A program made the position numbers and the translations under genes. DNA of 34,823 nucleotides from NCBI GenBank assembly GCA_012862575.1, contig BLSF01000143.1:1-34823 (forward strand), read 5' to 3'. This DNA is from Parietichytrium sp. I65-24A (Eukaryota; Sar; Bigyra; Thraustochytrida; Thraustochytriidae). Shown in pieces: positions 1 through 8,639 of this stretch; position 1 is the first letter of the stretch; every line of letters begins with the position of its first letter. Under the pieces are notes generated by a model. The model made no database searches. It saw nothing but the letters and a program-made list of their open reading frames with translations, and was not told where the DNA came from.

Positions 1-1152
1 GCTTTGTTGGTTTTACGGGAGATCATCACAGGCCTGCGGAAAACCCCTACAGCGCTGCCTGTCGACTTGGCTGAAGTGCTCGAGGCTCCTATCGGGCATA
101 AGGTAACGTTGGCCTCCTTACCCATCTTTCGCCAACATGACCTCGCCAAATCCCTGGATGCACATAAACGCCAGACTCTTCTTGACCGCAGCTCCGCCAT
201 GGCACATAGCACACCTGCCTCCCCATTCAAATCGAAGGTGTTGCTTCTCCATGCCGCGGCTAAGCTGGGCACGAACAAGTCTGCGTCTGATTTTCTCCGC
301 GCATTACCAATCTCACGACGGCAAACTTTGGAGAACCATCACATGGTCAATGGGTTACGTCTTTACCTTGGGCTTCCGAAACTACAACTCGAGGTACCCC
401 CAATACGCACTTGCAGCTGTAAAACACCCCTGCTGAATGCCACCTCCAACATTTGCGTCGGTTACCATCTCTTTTCTTGCGCCAAGGGTCACCACGTGCC
501 TGTCCACACTGCGTCGATACGTGCATTAGAATCAGCTCTTTTGTATGCAATGCCGGACCTCAAGACGGAAATTGAACCACATCTGCGCAGTAGCGAAGGT
601 CTTCGTACGGTCCACCGCCGTGCTGATCTCAGGATCTCCGGCTGGCACCACAAACCGCAGGCACTCATTTTCATTGACTTTCCCGCCATGTCCCACTCTA
701 CCCCAACCAACGCCCTGCGGCTTCTCAAGCAGCCTTTGCATGATGGTCCCGCAACCGTCCGTGAGAAGGAGAAAGACAAGAAATACGACGCTGCAATCGC
801 GAAGATTCCCCATGCACGCCTGGTTCCTATGGTGAGATATCTACATGGAGGTTTTGGTCCTGAAGCTGAAGACTTCTTTGACTTCGTCAAAGATGAACTC
901 ACTGTCAAGCATCGGGGTCGCGTAAATCCGTTCTTAGAGGTCTCCTATATGAAACAAACCGTTGCCTGCGCCCACCTTAAGGCGTCAATTGATGGTGTCA
1001 TTCAAGATGCCAAAAGTGTTGCCCTCAAATGCAATGGCTCCCAGTGGGCTTCTCCCGGTGATGGATATACCCACGATATGGATGTTTTTTCTGACCTCCA
1101 CACTTTGCCTGCGGGCCTGCACATGTCGGCCGCGCCACTTGTGCTCGTTTAA
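1..1152 (+). CDS. Non-LTR retrotransposon polyprotein, C-terminal part (zinc knuckle + restriction-like endonuclease), cut by window edge
   Basis: The frame is open from base 1 (gct) to a TAA at 1150-1152, so the start lies outside the window. Around 400-510 there is a Cys/His cluster (C-x-C, then C, H, C, G-H-H), as in the knuckle that follows reverse transcriptase in site-specific non-LTR elements. After it come E-I-E-P, R-R-A-D-L-R-I and I-F-I-D-F, which match the E...D...D layout of a PD-(D/E)xK restriction-like endonuclease. In that family this domain nicks the target for reverse transcription. The reverse transcriptase core itself is not in the window. Two truncated copies of the same 3' region occur at 1547 and 3921, which confirms that this is a repeated element rather than a host gene. 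The 3' UTR shared with the second copy runs to about 1212. Endonuclease assignment is by motif only; non-LTR family unassigned. Confidence 0.72.
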   Translation, partial: ALLVLREIITGLRKTPTALPVDLAEVLEAPIGHKVTLASLPIFRQHDLAKSLDAHKRQTLLDRSSAMAHSTPASPFKSKVLLLHAAAKLGTNKSASDFLRALPISRRQTLENHHMVNGLRLYLGLPKLQLEVPPIRTCSCKTPLLNATSNICVGYHLFSCAKGHHVPVHTASIRALESALLYAMPDLKTEIEPHLRSSEGLRTVHRRADLRISGWHHKPQALIFIDFPAMSHSTPTNALRLLKQPLHDGPATVREKEKDKKYDAAIAKIPHARLVPMVRYLHGGFGPEAEDFFDFVKDELTVKHRGRVNPFLEVSYMKQTVACAHLKASIDGVIQDAKSVALKCNGSQWASPGDGYTHDMDVFSDLHTLPAGLHMSAAPLVLV

Positions 1153-1395
1153 TGGGCTCGTAGATCGTTCTCTTTTATATATAAAATTATCAATCAGTTT
1201 TTTCAGTCTGAGCGGGCTTGGGAGTAGGGGTACCTAGGCCTTATTGTAAGGCGCGCGCACTTGGCAGCTTTACAGGACACGGTGACATGCCCAGGTGAAT
1301 GTCTTGGGTCATGATCCGATTTGGGTTCTAGACTTCGGTTCCGGCCTTCGGGTCCCTCCCATTTGCGTTCCGCAACCAGGTCCATTTCAATGGCT

Positions 1396-1520
1396 TAAGT
1401 GAAGCCACGAAGTGAGAGCGTAAACAAACCCTATCGGAAGGTGGGGTGATCCAATGGGTAAGTGAAGCCACGAAGTGAGAGCGTAAACAAACCCTATCGG
1501 AAGGTGGGGTGTCCAATGGG
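1396..1520. repeat. Two-copy 63-bp direct tandem repeat between retroelement fragments
   Basis: Copy 1 is 1396-1458 and copy 2 is 1459-1520. The copies are identical except for one base missing in copy 2 (gatccaatggg against gtccaatggg). The array sits between the 3' end of the first retroelement and the start of the truncated second copy, so it may record a duplication made during insertion, or belong to an older repeat that was the insertion target. Confidence 0.9.
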
Positions 1521-1546
1521 TTCTGCAAGCTTGACCTAGGTCTCGG

Positions 1547-1868
1547 GACTTCGTCAAAGATGAACTCAAACATCGGGGTCGCGTAAATCCTTTCTTAGAG
1601 GTCTCCTATATGAAACAAACCGTTGCCTGCGCCAGGCGTCAATTGATGGCGTCATTCAAGATGCCAAAAGCGTTGCCCTCAAGTGCAATGGCTCCCAGTG
1701 GGCTACTCCCGGTGATGGATATACCCACGAGATGGATGTCTTTTCTGACCTCCACACTTTGCCTGCGGGCTTGCACATGTCGGCCGCGCCACTTGTGCTC
1801 GATTAATGGTCTCGTAGATCGGTCTCTCTATAGATAAATTTTTAATAAGTTTTTTCAGTGTGAGAAGG
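1547..1868 (+). mobile_element. 5'-truncated copy of the same non-LTR element, 3' end only
   Basis: Bases 1547-1868 realign to 880-1212: the end of the coding region, the stop codon and the 3' UTR ending near ttttttcagt. Compared with the first copy there is a 6-base loss after gatgaactc and a loss of about 7 bases after gcctgcgcc. The second loss shifts the frame, so this copy is dead. The 5' truncation is the usual product of incomplete target-primed reverse transcription. Confidence 0.88.
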
Positions 1869-2140
1869 CTCGTTCATTCATTCATTTTGGTTCGGTCAGT
1901 GAGGAAGTTTTGGAAATGTATGTTGCTTGGGATTTGCGGTTCATCAGGCCGACTCGATTTTGATTGGTGGGATTGGGCGTCTAGTGATTTTTTTGGTGTT
2001 GGTGGACTTCTTGTAGCGCGGAGTTCAGTTCTTTCGAGAGGGCTTCGCGTTTTACGAGTCCGGTGCAGAGTCGCGCAGCGCAAGGTTATGATAAAGTATA
2101 TTCATTCATTTTGTTGTCAATGTCTATGTTTCCGTTCTTC

Positions 2141-3076
2141 TTATTGATTGCCTTTTCCATTCTTGGTTGGAGCCATGGTTGGTGCCGAGGTCTTCTGGCA
2201 GATAGGCGGACGGGTTCCGGTGAACGAGTCGTCGATCCACTCGTTCGAGCTGCAGCACTGGCATCCGTCGAACACGCTGTCTCCGCCACAGTATTCCACC
2301 GGACACAGTGGCTGAAGACCCAGGGGAACACAGCTTACCATTCCGCATTGGGGCTGAAGAGCTTGCGCAAGACCAGTGTCGATCGTGTAGACCCACAGAG
2401 CGCGGTCAGCTCCACATGGGTTTGTGCAGGTCTCCGAATACTGCGTGTTCATCGTCTGCGACACCGTCTGCTGCGTGGTTTGCTGGTACGATGTGGAGGT
2501 CTCCACCGCGCCGTATTTGACGCCGATGGACGCCTGAACCTGGCTCGTCTGCTGTTGTACGTCGCTGTACTCAGAACCGGATGTGGTTGTCCAGGTGGAG
2601 CTTGGGTTCGTGGAGAGAAAAGACCAGGATGCCACGGCACCTGTGAGACACTGAACTTGAGGAATCGGCGCGGAGCCGTATCCGCTGCGCATGGTCCACT
2701 TGTCCAGCTGCAGCTCTTCAGGAGTGTTACGGTTCAAGCCGTCATAGTACGTGATGTCGCCTTTATAGGTAGCCACTCCCCAGCCGCGGAAGGTCCGGTC
2801 CTTCCAGTAAAAGCCTAGAGAAGCGCCGCTGCTGCTCGTGTATCCCTGCCAATATGCATCGTAGGTGTTCTTGCCGTACGGGTAGTCGTCGCAAGAGCGG
2901 AAGGGCTGGAACACGCCGTCGATTCCAGCGGACCCGGAACCCATGACGCTGATTGCCGGGCAGTCATCGTGCACGCAATTGGTGTACAGCTTCCTTTCGT
3001 CGGAACCACGAATGGCTGCGGCAGAGGACGCGGTAAAAGCGGCAGAGAAGGCGACAAGCGCGACTTGAATCTTCAT
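2141..3076 (-). CDS. Secreted cysteine-rich protein, possible aerolysin-like beta-pore-forming fold
   Basis: 311 residues from the ATG at 3076 to TAA at 2141. The start was chosen because residues 1-21 form a clear signal peptide (M-K-I-Q, hydrophobic/alanine-rich core, A-A-A end); the open frame upstream has no ATG and is simple repeat. The first half is rich in aromatic residues, Gly and Cys. The middle (about 185-235) alternates Ser/Thr with hydrophobic residues and is Gln-rich, the composition of the amphipathic insertion hairpin of aerolysin/ETX-MTX2-type proteins. The C-terminal third has many cysteines (including C-Q-C-C) and ends in a Pro/Thr/Lys-rich tail. I do not recognise a family with certainty. 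Secretion is well supported; a pore-forming role is a fold guess from residue pattern only. An extracellular adhesive or wall protein is equally possible. Confidence 0.7.
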   Translation of the reverse strand: MKIQVALVAFSAAFTASSAAAIRGSDERKLYTNCVHDDCPAISVMGSGSAGIDGVFQPFRSCDDYPYGKNTYDAYWQGYTSSSGASLGFYWKDRTFRGWGVATYKGDITYYDGLNRNTPEELQLDKWTMRSGYGSAPIPQVQCLTGAVASWSFLSTNPSSTWTTTSGSEYSDVQQQTSQVQASIGVKYGAVETSTSYQQTTQQTVSQTMNTQYSETCTNPCGADRALWVYTIDTGLAQALQPQCGMVSCVPLGLQPLCPVEYCGGDSVFDGCQCCSSNEWIDDSFTGTRPPICQKTSAPTMAPTKNGKGNQ

Positions 3077-3920
3077 GGCTACGAGCGGTGTTGAGAACTG
3101 GTGGTTGAGGAACGTTTGGTTGCTATGGTTTGCTGTGTATGTTTGTTCGTTTTTGGAGTTTTGGTTTTGGTTTTGGCTTGGTTCTGATGACTCAACAATG
3201 TTGATCACTTCAGACTCGAGATCATCATCAAATAGGCCATCTTCGAAAATGCCTGGATATGGATATGGATATGGATATGGATATGGATATGGATATGGAT
3301 ATGGATATGGATATGGATATGGATATGGATATGGATATGGATATGGATATGGAGTGGTTTCGTGTGATTCTGGTGTACATCCTCTGAGCTTTAGTGCCAC
3401 CGCTGAATCGACGCCAATTTGTACTCGCGTGCATTCTCCAACATCACGAATGATGTGAACAAACAAAGTTTCAAATAACGAAAAAGCACTTCACATATCC
3501 AGCGAGTTTCCATATACGTCTTCTGAACTTTATTGACAGTGAATGAAATCTCCTTTACACACCTGCAAAACGAGTGTCCGCGTGCATGAATTGCATAGTT
3601 TCAAGCTACGACGGGCTAGTGACATAAACAACACTTTGGCTGAACCTCATACATTTTTCTCTGAATTCTATAGGAGACATCCTATGCTCTTTAATAGGAA
3701 GGAGGCTATCCCTCACTTTACACTGTCGCTGTCAGCCAGTTTGCACGTCTGCTTTGACTGCTTTGCCTTCGAAAAGGTTGCATTAGCCTTCTCGTGCTTT
3801 TCTCAAATGTTTTATCAGCAGCTACATGCCTTTCGACGAGAAAGGGGAAATTGGAGGGAGAGAAAAAAGGAAGAAAAGCTCGTCTCCAGGGCTAGATAGT
3901 ACTGACCTGGCCTCATTAGG
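3077..3920. promoter_or_regulatory. Upstream region of the secreted-protein gene, no gene seen
   Basis: 844 bases between the start of the secreted-protein gene and the third retroelement fragment. They hold a hexanucleotide array (3255-3353), described separately. Short open frames here lack signal peptide, domain or repeat support and are not called. The promoter of the minus-strand gene should lie in the first few hundred bases. Confidence 0.5.
3255..3353. repeat. Perfect hexanucleotide microsatellite (GGATAT), about 16.5 units
   Basis: Uninterrupted ggatat repeat of 99 bases. Because the unit is six bases and stop-free in several frames, it creates long spurious reading frames on both strands (Tyr-Gly on plus, Pro-Tyr on minus). 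It lies 179-277 bases upstream of the secreted-protein start codon, probably in its promoter or 5' leader. Confidence 0.98.
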
Positions 3921-4251
3921 GCGGCCTCTGAAAGACGGCCCCGCACCCATCCGTGAGAAGGAGAAACACCAAATATACGACGCTGCAGCAGCGAAGATTA
4001 CCCATGCACCCCTGGTTACTATTGTGAGATATGCTACATGGAAGTTTTGGTCCCGAAGCTGAACACTTCTTTGACTTTGTCAAAGATGAACAAAAGCATC
4101 GTGGTCGTGTAATTCATTTCTAAGAAGAAACGAGCAGTTGCATGCGCCCACACCAATGCGTCTGTTGATGGCATCATTAAAGGAGCCAAAGGTTGCACTT
4201 AAATGCAATGGCTCCCTCTACTTGGGTTCCACTTGGGCTGAATGCTACGTA
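3921..4251 (+). mobile_element. Third, decayed fragment of the same non-LTR element
   Basis: Bases 3921-4251 realign to about 712-1050 of the first copy: the segments ccgtgagaaggagaaa, tacgacgctgca, ttttggtcc...gaagctgaa and aaatgcaatggctccc are kept in order. Many substitutions, an indel near 4030 and in-frame stops show long decay. It lacks the 3' UTR seen in the other two copies, so it is truncated at both ends. Confidence 0.8.
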
Positions 4252-5022
4252 GACCACAGGCTGGTCCTTGCAATCCGTACTCGCTCGCTTTCACCTTCTA
4301 GGTTTCGAGAGAATATCTGTGTTTACATGGGAAACGCCAAGAATCCCCTGCCCTGCACTTGCGCTTGCACCTGCGTTCTGCCATCGGGTTCTCCTGCGTC
4401 AGGCAAGACATTTCCACGTTCTGGTCTCACACTGCGCGGATATCGGTGCCCTCCATGAGAATGGCCCATTGCTTTCCTTCGTTCCAATCTTCTTTCAAGC
4501 AACTTGGATGAAAAGATGGGCCGTTTTGCCGCGCTCTTTGTTCGAGGAATAAGCTCACCAAACTGCTCCAAACCAATTCAAGTTCTTCCAACGTTGACCA
4601 CCTCTAAAAAACCAAACTTCAACAATAAAAATCGCATTCACTGGCAATCTCATGATCTTCATAGCCTCTTTCCTAGAACTCCACTTAAAAGTTAAGCGCA
4701 TTTCCCGAGTGTATCAATGTGTATCAGACTCTAAAGTAATCCTACACTGTGCAGTAACACGAAGTAGCTACAGTTACGACCATTGTCAAAGTCAATTTTT
4801 CCCCAAAATGATTTGGTGAAGATGGTGAAGAGGAAAGAGGAAGCGACAAAGACAGAGTCAAGAGCAACAAACAGAGACAAGAGAGACAAGAGAGACCAGA
4901 GACGCAGTTTAGTAGTGGCGTTGGCCGTTCGCAGTTGGCATTTCGCCCCCTTCTCGATCGGCGCTCCGGCTTCCTAGCCAAGCAAAGCCGTTTGCTCTCG
5001 CACTTAAGTTTAAGTCAGCGAG
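4252..5022. promoter_or_regulatory. Upstream region of the alpha/beta hydrolase gene
   Basis: 771 bases with no credible gene. Bases 4872-4903 are a purine-rich imperfect tandem repeat (agagacaag type, period about 9-10) lying 120-150 bases before the hydrolase start codon. Bases 4252-4700 carry short open frames without recognisable content. Confidence 0.45.
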
Positions 5023-5904
5023 ATGCTCTCGTCCAGGCCTTCCCAGAGCAGAATGGAGGTGGAGAGGTTCGGCAAGGAGGGCCCTCTCATGGTGTTTGTT
5101 CACGGCTGGCCGGACACTGGAAATGTGTGGGAAAGGCAGATTGCAGAGTTCCAGAAGTCGTACCGATGCCTGCGGCTCACGTGGCCTGGCTTTAGAGTGA
5201 AGGATGAGAGCGGAAGTAGCTCGTGGGGCCACAACTTTGACGAGCTGACAGTCATGCTTGCTCGTGAAATTCGCGACGCGCAAAAGGACAGGGATGACAG
5301 GGCGATCTTGTGCGTTCACGACTGGGGGGCTTTTCTCGGCTTCACGTGCGCGGACGCGTTCCCTGATCTTGTTCGAGCGGTCATTGCTGTGGATGTGGGA
5401 CCGCCACCATACGATCGCCCTCGCTGGAAAGACATTTCCCGCATCATGTTCATCGGCTTTGCCTACCAATACTTTTTGATATTTGCCTTTCTGATTTCCA
5501 GGCTGCTTCCAGTGTTTGGCTTCAGACTCGGGAACTGGGTGACACGTTCCATGGCGACCAAACTGAAGGGAGACCTGGAGCATCCAGAACTGGATGTGGT
5601 GTCTGTAAACATGAACTACCCACTGTACCACTTCCACGCCAACTTTGTGAAGGAGCTTATGGGAAGCGGGTCTCGCAGGATTATATACTCTCGATCAGGA
5701 AACGAGGCACCTGACTGTCCGTGCTTGTTTATGTATGGAGCGAATAAACCTCTCAAGTTCCACTCGCCTCAGTTCGAGAAGCACTTGAAACAGAGGCCGG
5801 ACTGTGAGGTGATTGGTTTTGCTGCTGGGCATTGGGTAATGGACTCGAACGAGATAGAAATCAACCACAAGATGCAGAGCTTTATCTCCCGGCTCGAGAA
5901 TTAA
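5023..5904 (+). CDS. Alpha/beta hydrolase, epoxide hydrolase / haloalkane dehalogenase-like
   Basis: 293 residues, a usual length for the family; a second in-frame ATG at 5053 is an equally possible start. The oxyanion-hole motif H-G-W-P is at 27-30. The nucleophile elbow V-H-D-W-G-A places Asp100 as nucleophile, the hallmark of epoxide hydrolases and dehalogenases rather than Ser esterases. The catalytic His is in A-G-H-W (His270). The usual acid site after strand 6 (G-x-x-D-P) reads G-A-N-K-P at 239-243, so the expected Asp is absent and the acid must come from elsewhere or activity is altered. The cap region 140-166 is strongly hydrophobic and could touch or cross a membrane. Asp-nucleophile enzymes of this family open epoxides through an alkyl-enzyme intermediate. 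The substrate cannot be inferred. No intron seen. Confidence 0.85.
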   Translation: MLSSRPSQSRMEVERFGKEGPLMVFVHGWPDTGNVWERQIAEFQKSYRCLRLTWPGFRVKDESGSSSWGHNFDELTVMLAREIRDAQKDRDDRAILCVHDWGAFLGFTCADAFPDLVRAVIAVDVGPPPYDRPRWKDISRIMFIGFAYQYFLIFAFLISRLLPVFGFRLGNWVTRSMATKLKGDLEHPELDVVSVNMNYPLYHFHANFVKELMGSGSRRIIYSRSGNEAPDCPCLFMYGANKPLKFHSPQFEKHLKQRPDCEVIGFAAGHWVMDSNEIEINHKMQSFISRLEN

Positions 5905-6536
5905 ACTGTTCAAGAGCTTGATAGTAGAATCACCCTGGAGTTGAACGTTTTGCATTGTATTTATGATGATACCCAGCGATATATTTCTCTTAACTGTAAA
6001 GTAATACAGGATGACGCCCTCACCTCACTCAGCCATGTATAATTTAGATTTCTGAGAGAGACGCCCTGACAAGAATGTGGGAACCTGGGTGGTATTCTGA
6101 CCTGTCAATACCCCTCTTCTTTTGGCAGCTTCCTCCACTCTAGCTAGATGATTACGAGTGATAATTGAGGCAAAAGCGCTGGTCCTTCTTCCTTCAAATT
6201 TTGAATGACTTTAGTGCTCATCTTCAACACATATACTGATCCTTCCAGTGGAGACAGAGACAGACGGCCGTCGGACATTCCGTCAAGTCAATTTCACAGA
6301 AATAGAAGTGACAGCATTCTGCCTCGATTACATCTTTGTGCGCGGACTTGTCGCGAGACGGCCAAAAAGAAAAAGCTTTCTTGTTTCTACCGATACATAT
6401 CTTTCTCTTCCATAACGTGACGATCAAGCAGCAAACCCTGTTTGACCTCAAAACTTAAGAATCTACGCTTAAAACCTCGGAACCGGCTATGATCAACAAA
6501 ACGAATCGGTCGAGATCTGTAGCTGCCACTAACTAA
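5905..6536. other. Intergenic region between convergent genes
   Basis: 632 bases between the 3' ends of the hydrolase (+) and the helical-repeat gene (-). AT-richer than the flanking genes. I see no gene, RNA or repeat; it should contain both 3' UTRs. Confidence 0.5.
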
Positions 6537-8018
6537 TTACAAAAAATCTGCCTCCTCTCCCCCCTCTTCGCTTATCTCTTTCCCGCTTCGCTGCACTCTA
6601 AGACTGCTCTGCTTCTCTTCTCTATACGACGCCCGATGCACTAGTAGACTGGGTGACTCATTCCCGGAGTCGGATTCGCTCGCGCTGTCATACTGAGCCT
6701 GCTCCTTCAACTTGCGTTTGGCAATTTCACCGCGCTTGTGCGCTAATTGCTTTGCAATGTCCTTTTTGCGTTTTTGCTTTGCATTCATTTCTTCCACCAA
6801 AGGAGCTAGCAAGAATCGAAGATGGTCAGCCTCGGTGTTTAAGGCCCCAAGACGATGATCCAACTCCTCGATCTCTGCAGCTGCACGGCGCTCCATCGCG
6901 GCGTACTCATGTTCAAGCTGCTCGACGCTTGGCTCTCGATAAACTAGCGAAGGGACTTTAGAAACCATCCCGAAAAGACCCATCGCGATACTACCAGTAG
7001 CCTTGAGAGAGCTTTTGAATGCGTTTGAGTTCGCAATAGACATGGTCGTCGTGGCCCCACTGCGGACTGCACTTGATACCAGGGGATGGGAGGCGACTCT
7101 CATGCTCGCTCTCGCTGCGCCTTTCAACGTGCGAGAGCTTGCCAGGCGGGTTGCGATAGAAACTGCAACTTCGCCACTGGTGCGCAAGCTGGCTTGGACT
7201 TTGGAGTTGGACAGCACGGACTGTGCAAAGTCTCCAGCTGCGCTCCCCGCATGATGAAGTCGCTCATCTGACGCAAGCGCCGTAGCTAGCTTCATGCTGC
7301 TTTCCAGGGTTTCGCTCTCGAGAACTTTCTGAGCAAGCATAATCGTTTTTTTTGAAGCGAGCTGCACCTCCTCCGAGTTTAAAAAATTCTGGGCCATTTC
7401 AATTCCTGCAGCCACCTGCTCGTTTTCCATCGCGTGCTCTGCAAAACTAAACATGTCATCGACGTAAGTTCTTACTGACTCATTCTCGAATGCATTCGCC
7501 ATCATTTGTGCGCTCGATGCCGTGGACTTGAGAAATGCCGGATGATCGATCACATTGGCCATCACACGGAGGACAGAGCTCACTCGGCCCGCGAGCTCTT
7601 CATTATCTAGCATTTTGGACAAAACCCCAAGCCCCCTTCTGATGTCCTCGCTCCTGTGCCTGGTCGACCCCGACGCGCTCAGCATGGTTGACCCGGACTT
7701 GAGCAGCTCAACAGTCCTCGGTACATTCTGCGATTCAATCGCCATGCCCAGGTCCAAGGCCGCCGCCACCGCCTGCTCTACCTTGGCCACATCTTGCTCC
7801 ACATCTCTCTCCCTCTTCAGCTCAGCCTGTCTCCGCCAAGTCCCGTCTCCCCCGTCGCCCTGGTCAGCGACTCCATTGCCAAGCAATCCAACTCGCTGAG
7901 CCGAGACATTGGCCAGCGCCTGACTGGTTAAGCAGCCCACAAACTCTTCCGCTACTCTCGACACAATGGAAGCTCTTCCTGCTTTCCCCGTAGCGGGAGT
8001 GCTCAGCGCTGTCACCAT
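6537..8018 (-). CDS. Unknown protein of tandem ~20-residue helical repeats with C-terminal coiled coil
   Basis: 493 residues from the first in-frame ATG at 8018; no ATG lies further upstream in this frame. Residues 1-60 are low in structure. Residues 137-349 consist of about eleven units of 16-21 residues. Each begins with a polar cap (Ser/Asn/Glu/Asp), then a hydrophobic residue 3-5 later, then a Ser/Ala-rich helix ending in A-x-x-(V/I/L)-(A/L); examples are the units starting N214, S250, S310 and N330. Residues 362-443 are charged with heptad-like spacing, a probable coiled coil, followed by an acidic/Ser tail. There is no signal peptide. The high Ala/Ser content and the small residues between helices suggest a tightly packed solenoid or an amphipathic membrane- or lipid-binding helix array. 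I do not recognise the family. A role as scaffold is inference only. Confidence 0.8.
   Translation of the reverse strand: MVTALSTPATGKAGRASIVSRVAEEFVGCLTSQALANVSAQRVGLLGNGVADQGDGGDGTWRRQAELKRERDVEQDVAKVEQAVAAALDLGMAIESQNVPRTVELLKSGSTMLSASGSTRHRSEDIRRGLGVLSKMLDNEELAGRVSSVLRVMANVIDHPAFLKSTASSAQMMANAFENESVRTYVDDMFSFAEHAMENEQVAAGIEMAQNFLNSEEVQLASKKTIMLAQKVLESETLESSMKLATALASDERLHHAGSAAGDFAQSVLSNSKVQASLRTSGEVAVSIATRLASSRTLKGAARASMRVASHPLVSSAVRSGATTTMSIANSNAFKSSLKATGSIAMGLFGMVSKVPSLVYREPSVEQLEHEYAAMERRAAAEIEELDHRLGALNTEADHLRFLLAPLVEEMNAKQKRKKDIAKQLAHKRGEIAKRKLKEQAQYDSASESDSGNESPSLLVHRASYREEKQSSLRVQRSGKEISEEGGEEADFL
6972..7610 (-). repeat. Coding repeats: ~11 helical units of ~20 residues
   Basis: Protein residues 137-349 of the preceding gene. 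Unit starts, judged by eye: 137, 157, 177, 197, 214, 234, 250, 270, 291, 310, 330. The units are diverged at DNA level, so the repeat is old and kept by selection on protein pattern. Confidence 0.65.
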
Positions 8019-8113
8019 CGCGCGACCTCGCTCCGCATAGCACTGCGAAACGCAACGTGTGCAGCGACCAAAGGAGCGTACTCTGTACTCACTGTCAGTA
8101 CCTGAAAAGCAAG

Positions 8114-8145
8114 GAACCAATGAACCAATGAACCAAATGAACCAA
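8114..8145 (-). repeat. GAACCAAT tandem repeat near start of helical-repeat gene
   Basis: Two exact gaaccaat units followed by two degenerate units (gaaccaaat, gaaccaag). It lies about 96-127 bases upstream of the minus-strand start codon and presents ATTGG cores in the direction of that gene. Confidence 0.85.
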
Positions 8146-8609
8146 GGAAATGATCTCTCTCTCTCTCCCAATTTTCTCTCTCTCTCTTTCTCTCTGTGTC
8201 GTGTGCCCTCTCTCTCTCATTTGCTCCTCCTTTTGCACTTGCACTTGCACTCGTCACACTTTATACATTCATTTCATACATTCATACTATTCATACATTC
8301 ATTCACACGTCAACAACTAAGCAGACTATGGTAACTACTATCCATATGGTAACTGACATACCGGAACGCAACTAACTGAAGCGATGGAGTAAAGCCTAGT
8401 TATCTGATAGGCTCCCCCTGGTCACGGTTACTGAATGATGTGGATTCCATAAGAAGTATAAGACGATTTAGGAATATTTAGGAAATTTAGGACAGACCTG
8501 GTGGGGCGGATTGGGTTCCCCACTGACTTTAGCGAAGAACCGCTCCTTGTTCCTTTGCGGTGGTCTCCCCTTTTGTTCGGTTTGTTCCCTGTCCCATGCC
8601 CATCGTCTC

Positions 8610-8639
8610 CTCCTCCGCTGGCCCACCAGCGGTGTGGAG
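8610..8639. other. Inverted repeat able to form a strong hairpin
   Basis: Bases 8615-8621 (ccgctgg) and 8626-8632 (ccagcgg) pair perfectly across a four-base loop. Bases 8610-8613 (ctcc) and 8636-8639 (ggag) add four more pairs beyond a small internal loop. It is not followed by a clear T run. Function unknown. Confidence 0.6.

Noticed and set aside
3255-3353. CRISPR-like or telomeric array
   Set aside because: The unit is six bases with no spacers, and GGATAT is not a known telomere repeat. It is an ordinary microsatellite.
3075-3458. Plus-strand frame with a long Tyr-Gly repeat, and the matching minus-strand Pro-Tyr extension of the secreted protein
   Set aside because: Both are produced by the GGATAT microsatellite, which is stop-free in these frames. 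The minus frame has no ATG upstream of the signal peptide.
3543-3899. 118-codon plus-strand frame before the third retroelement fragment
   Set aside because: No recognisable motif or signal, and low-complexity basic tail. Not distinguishable from chance.
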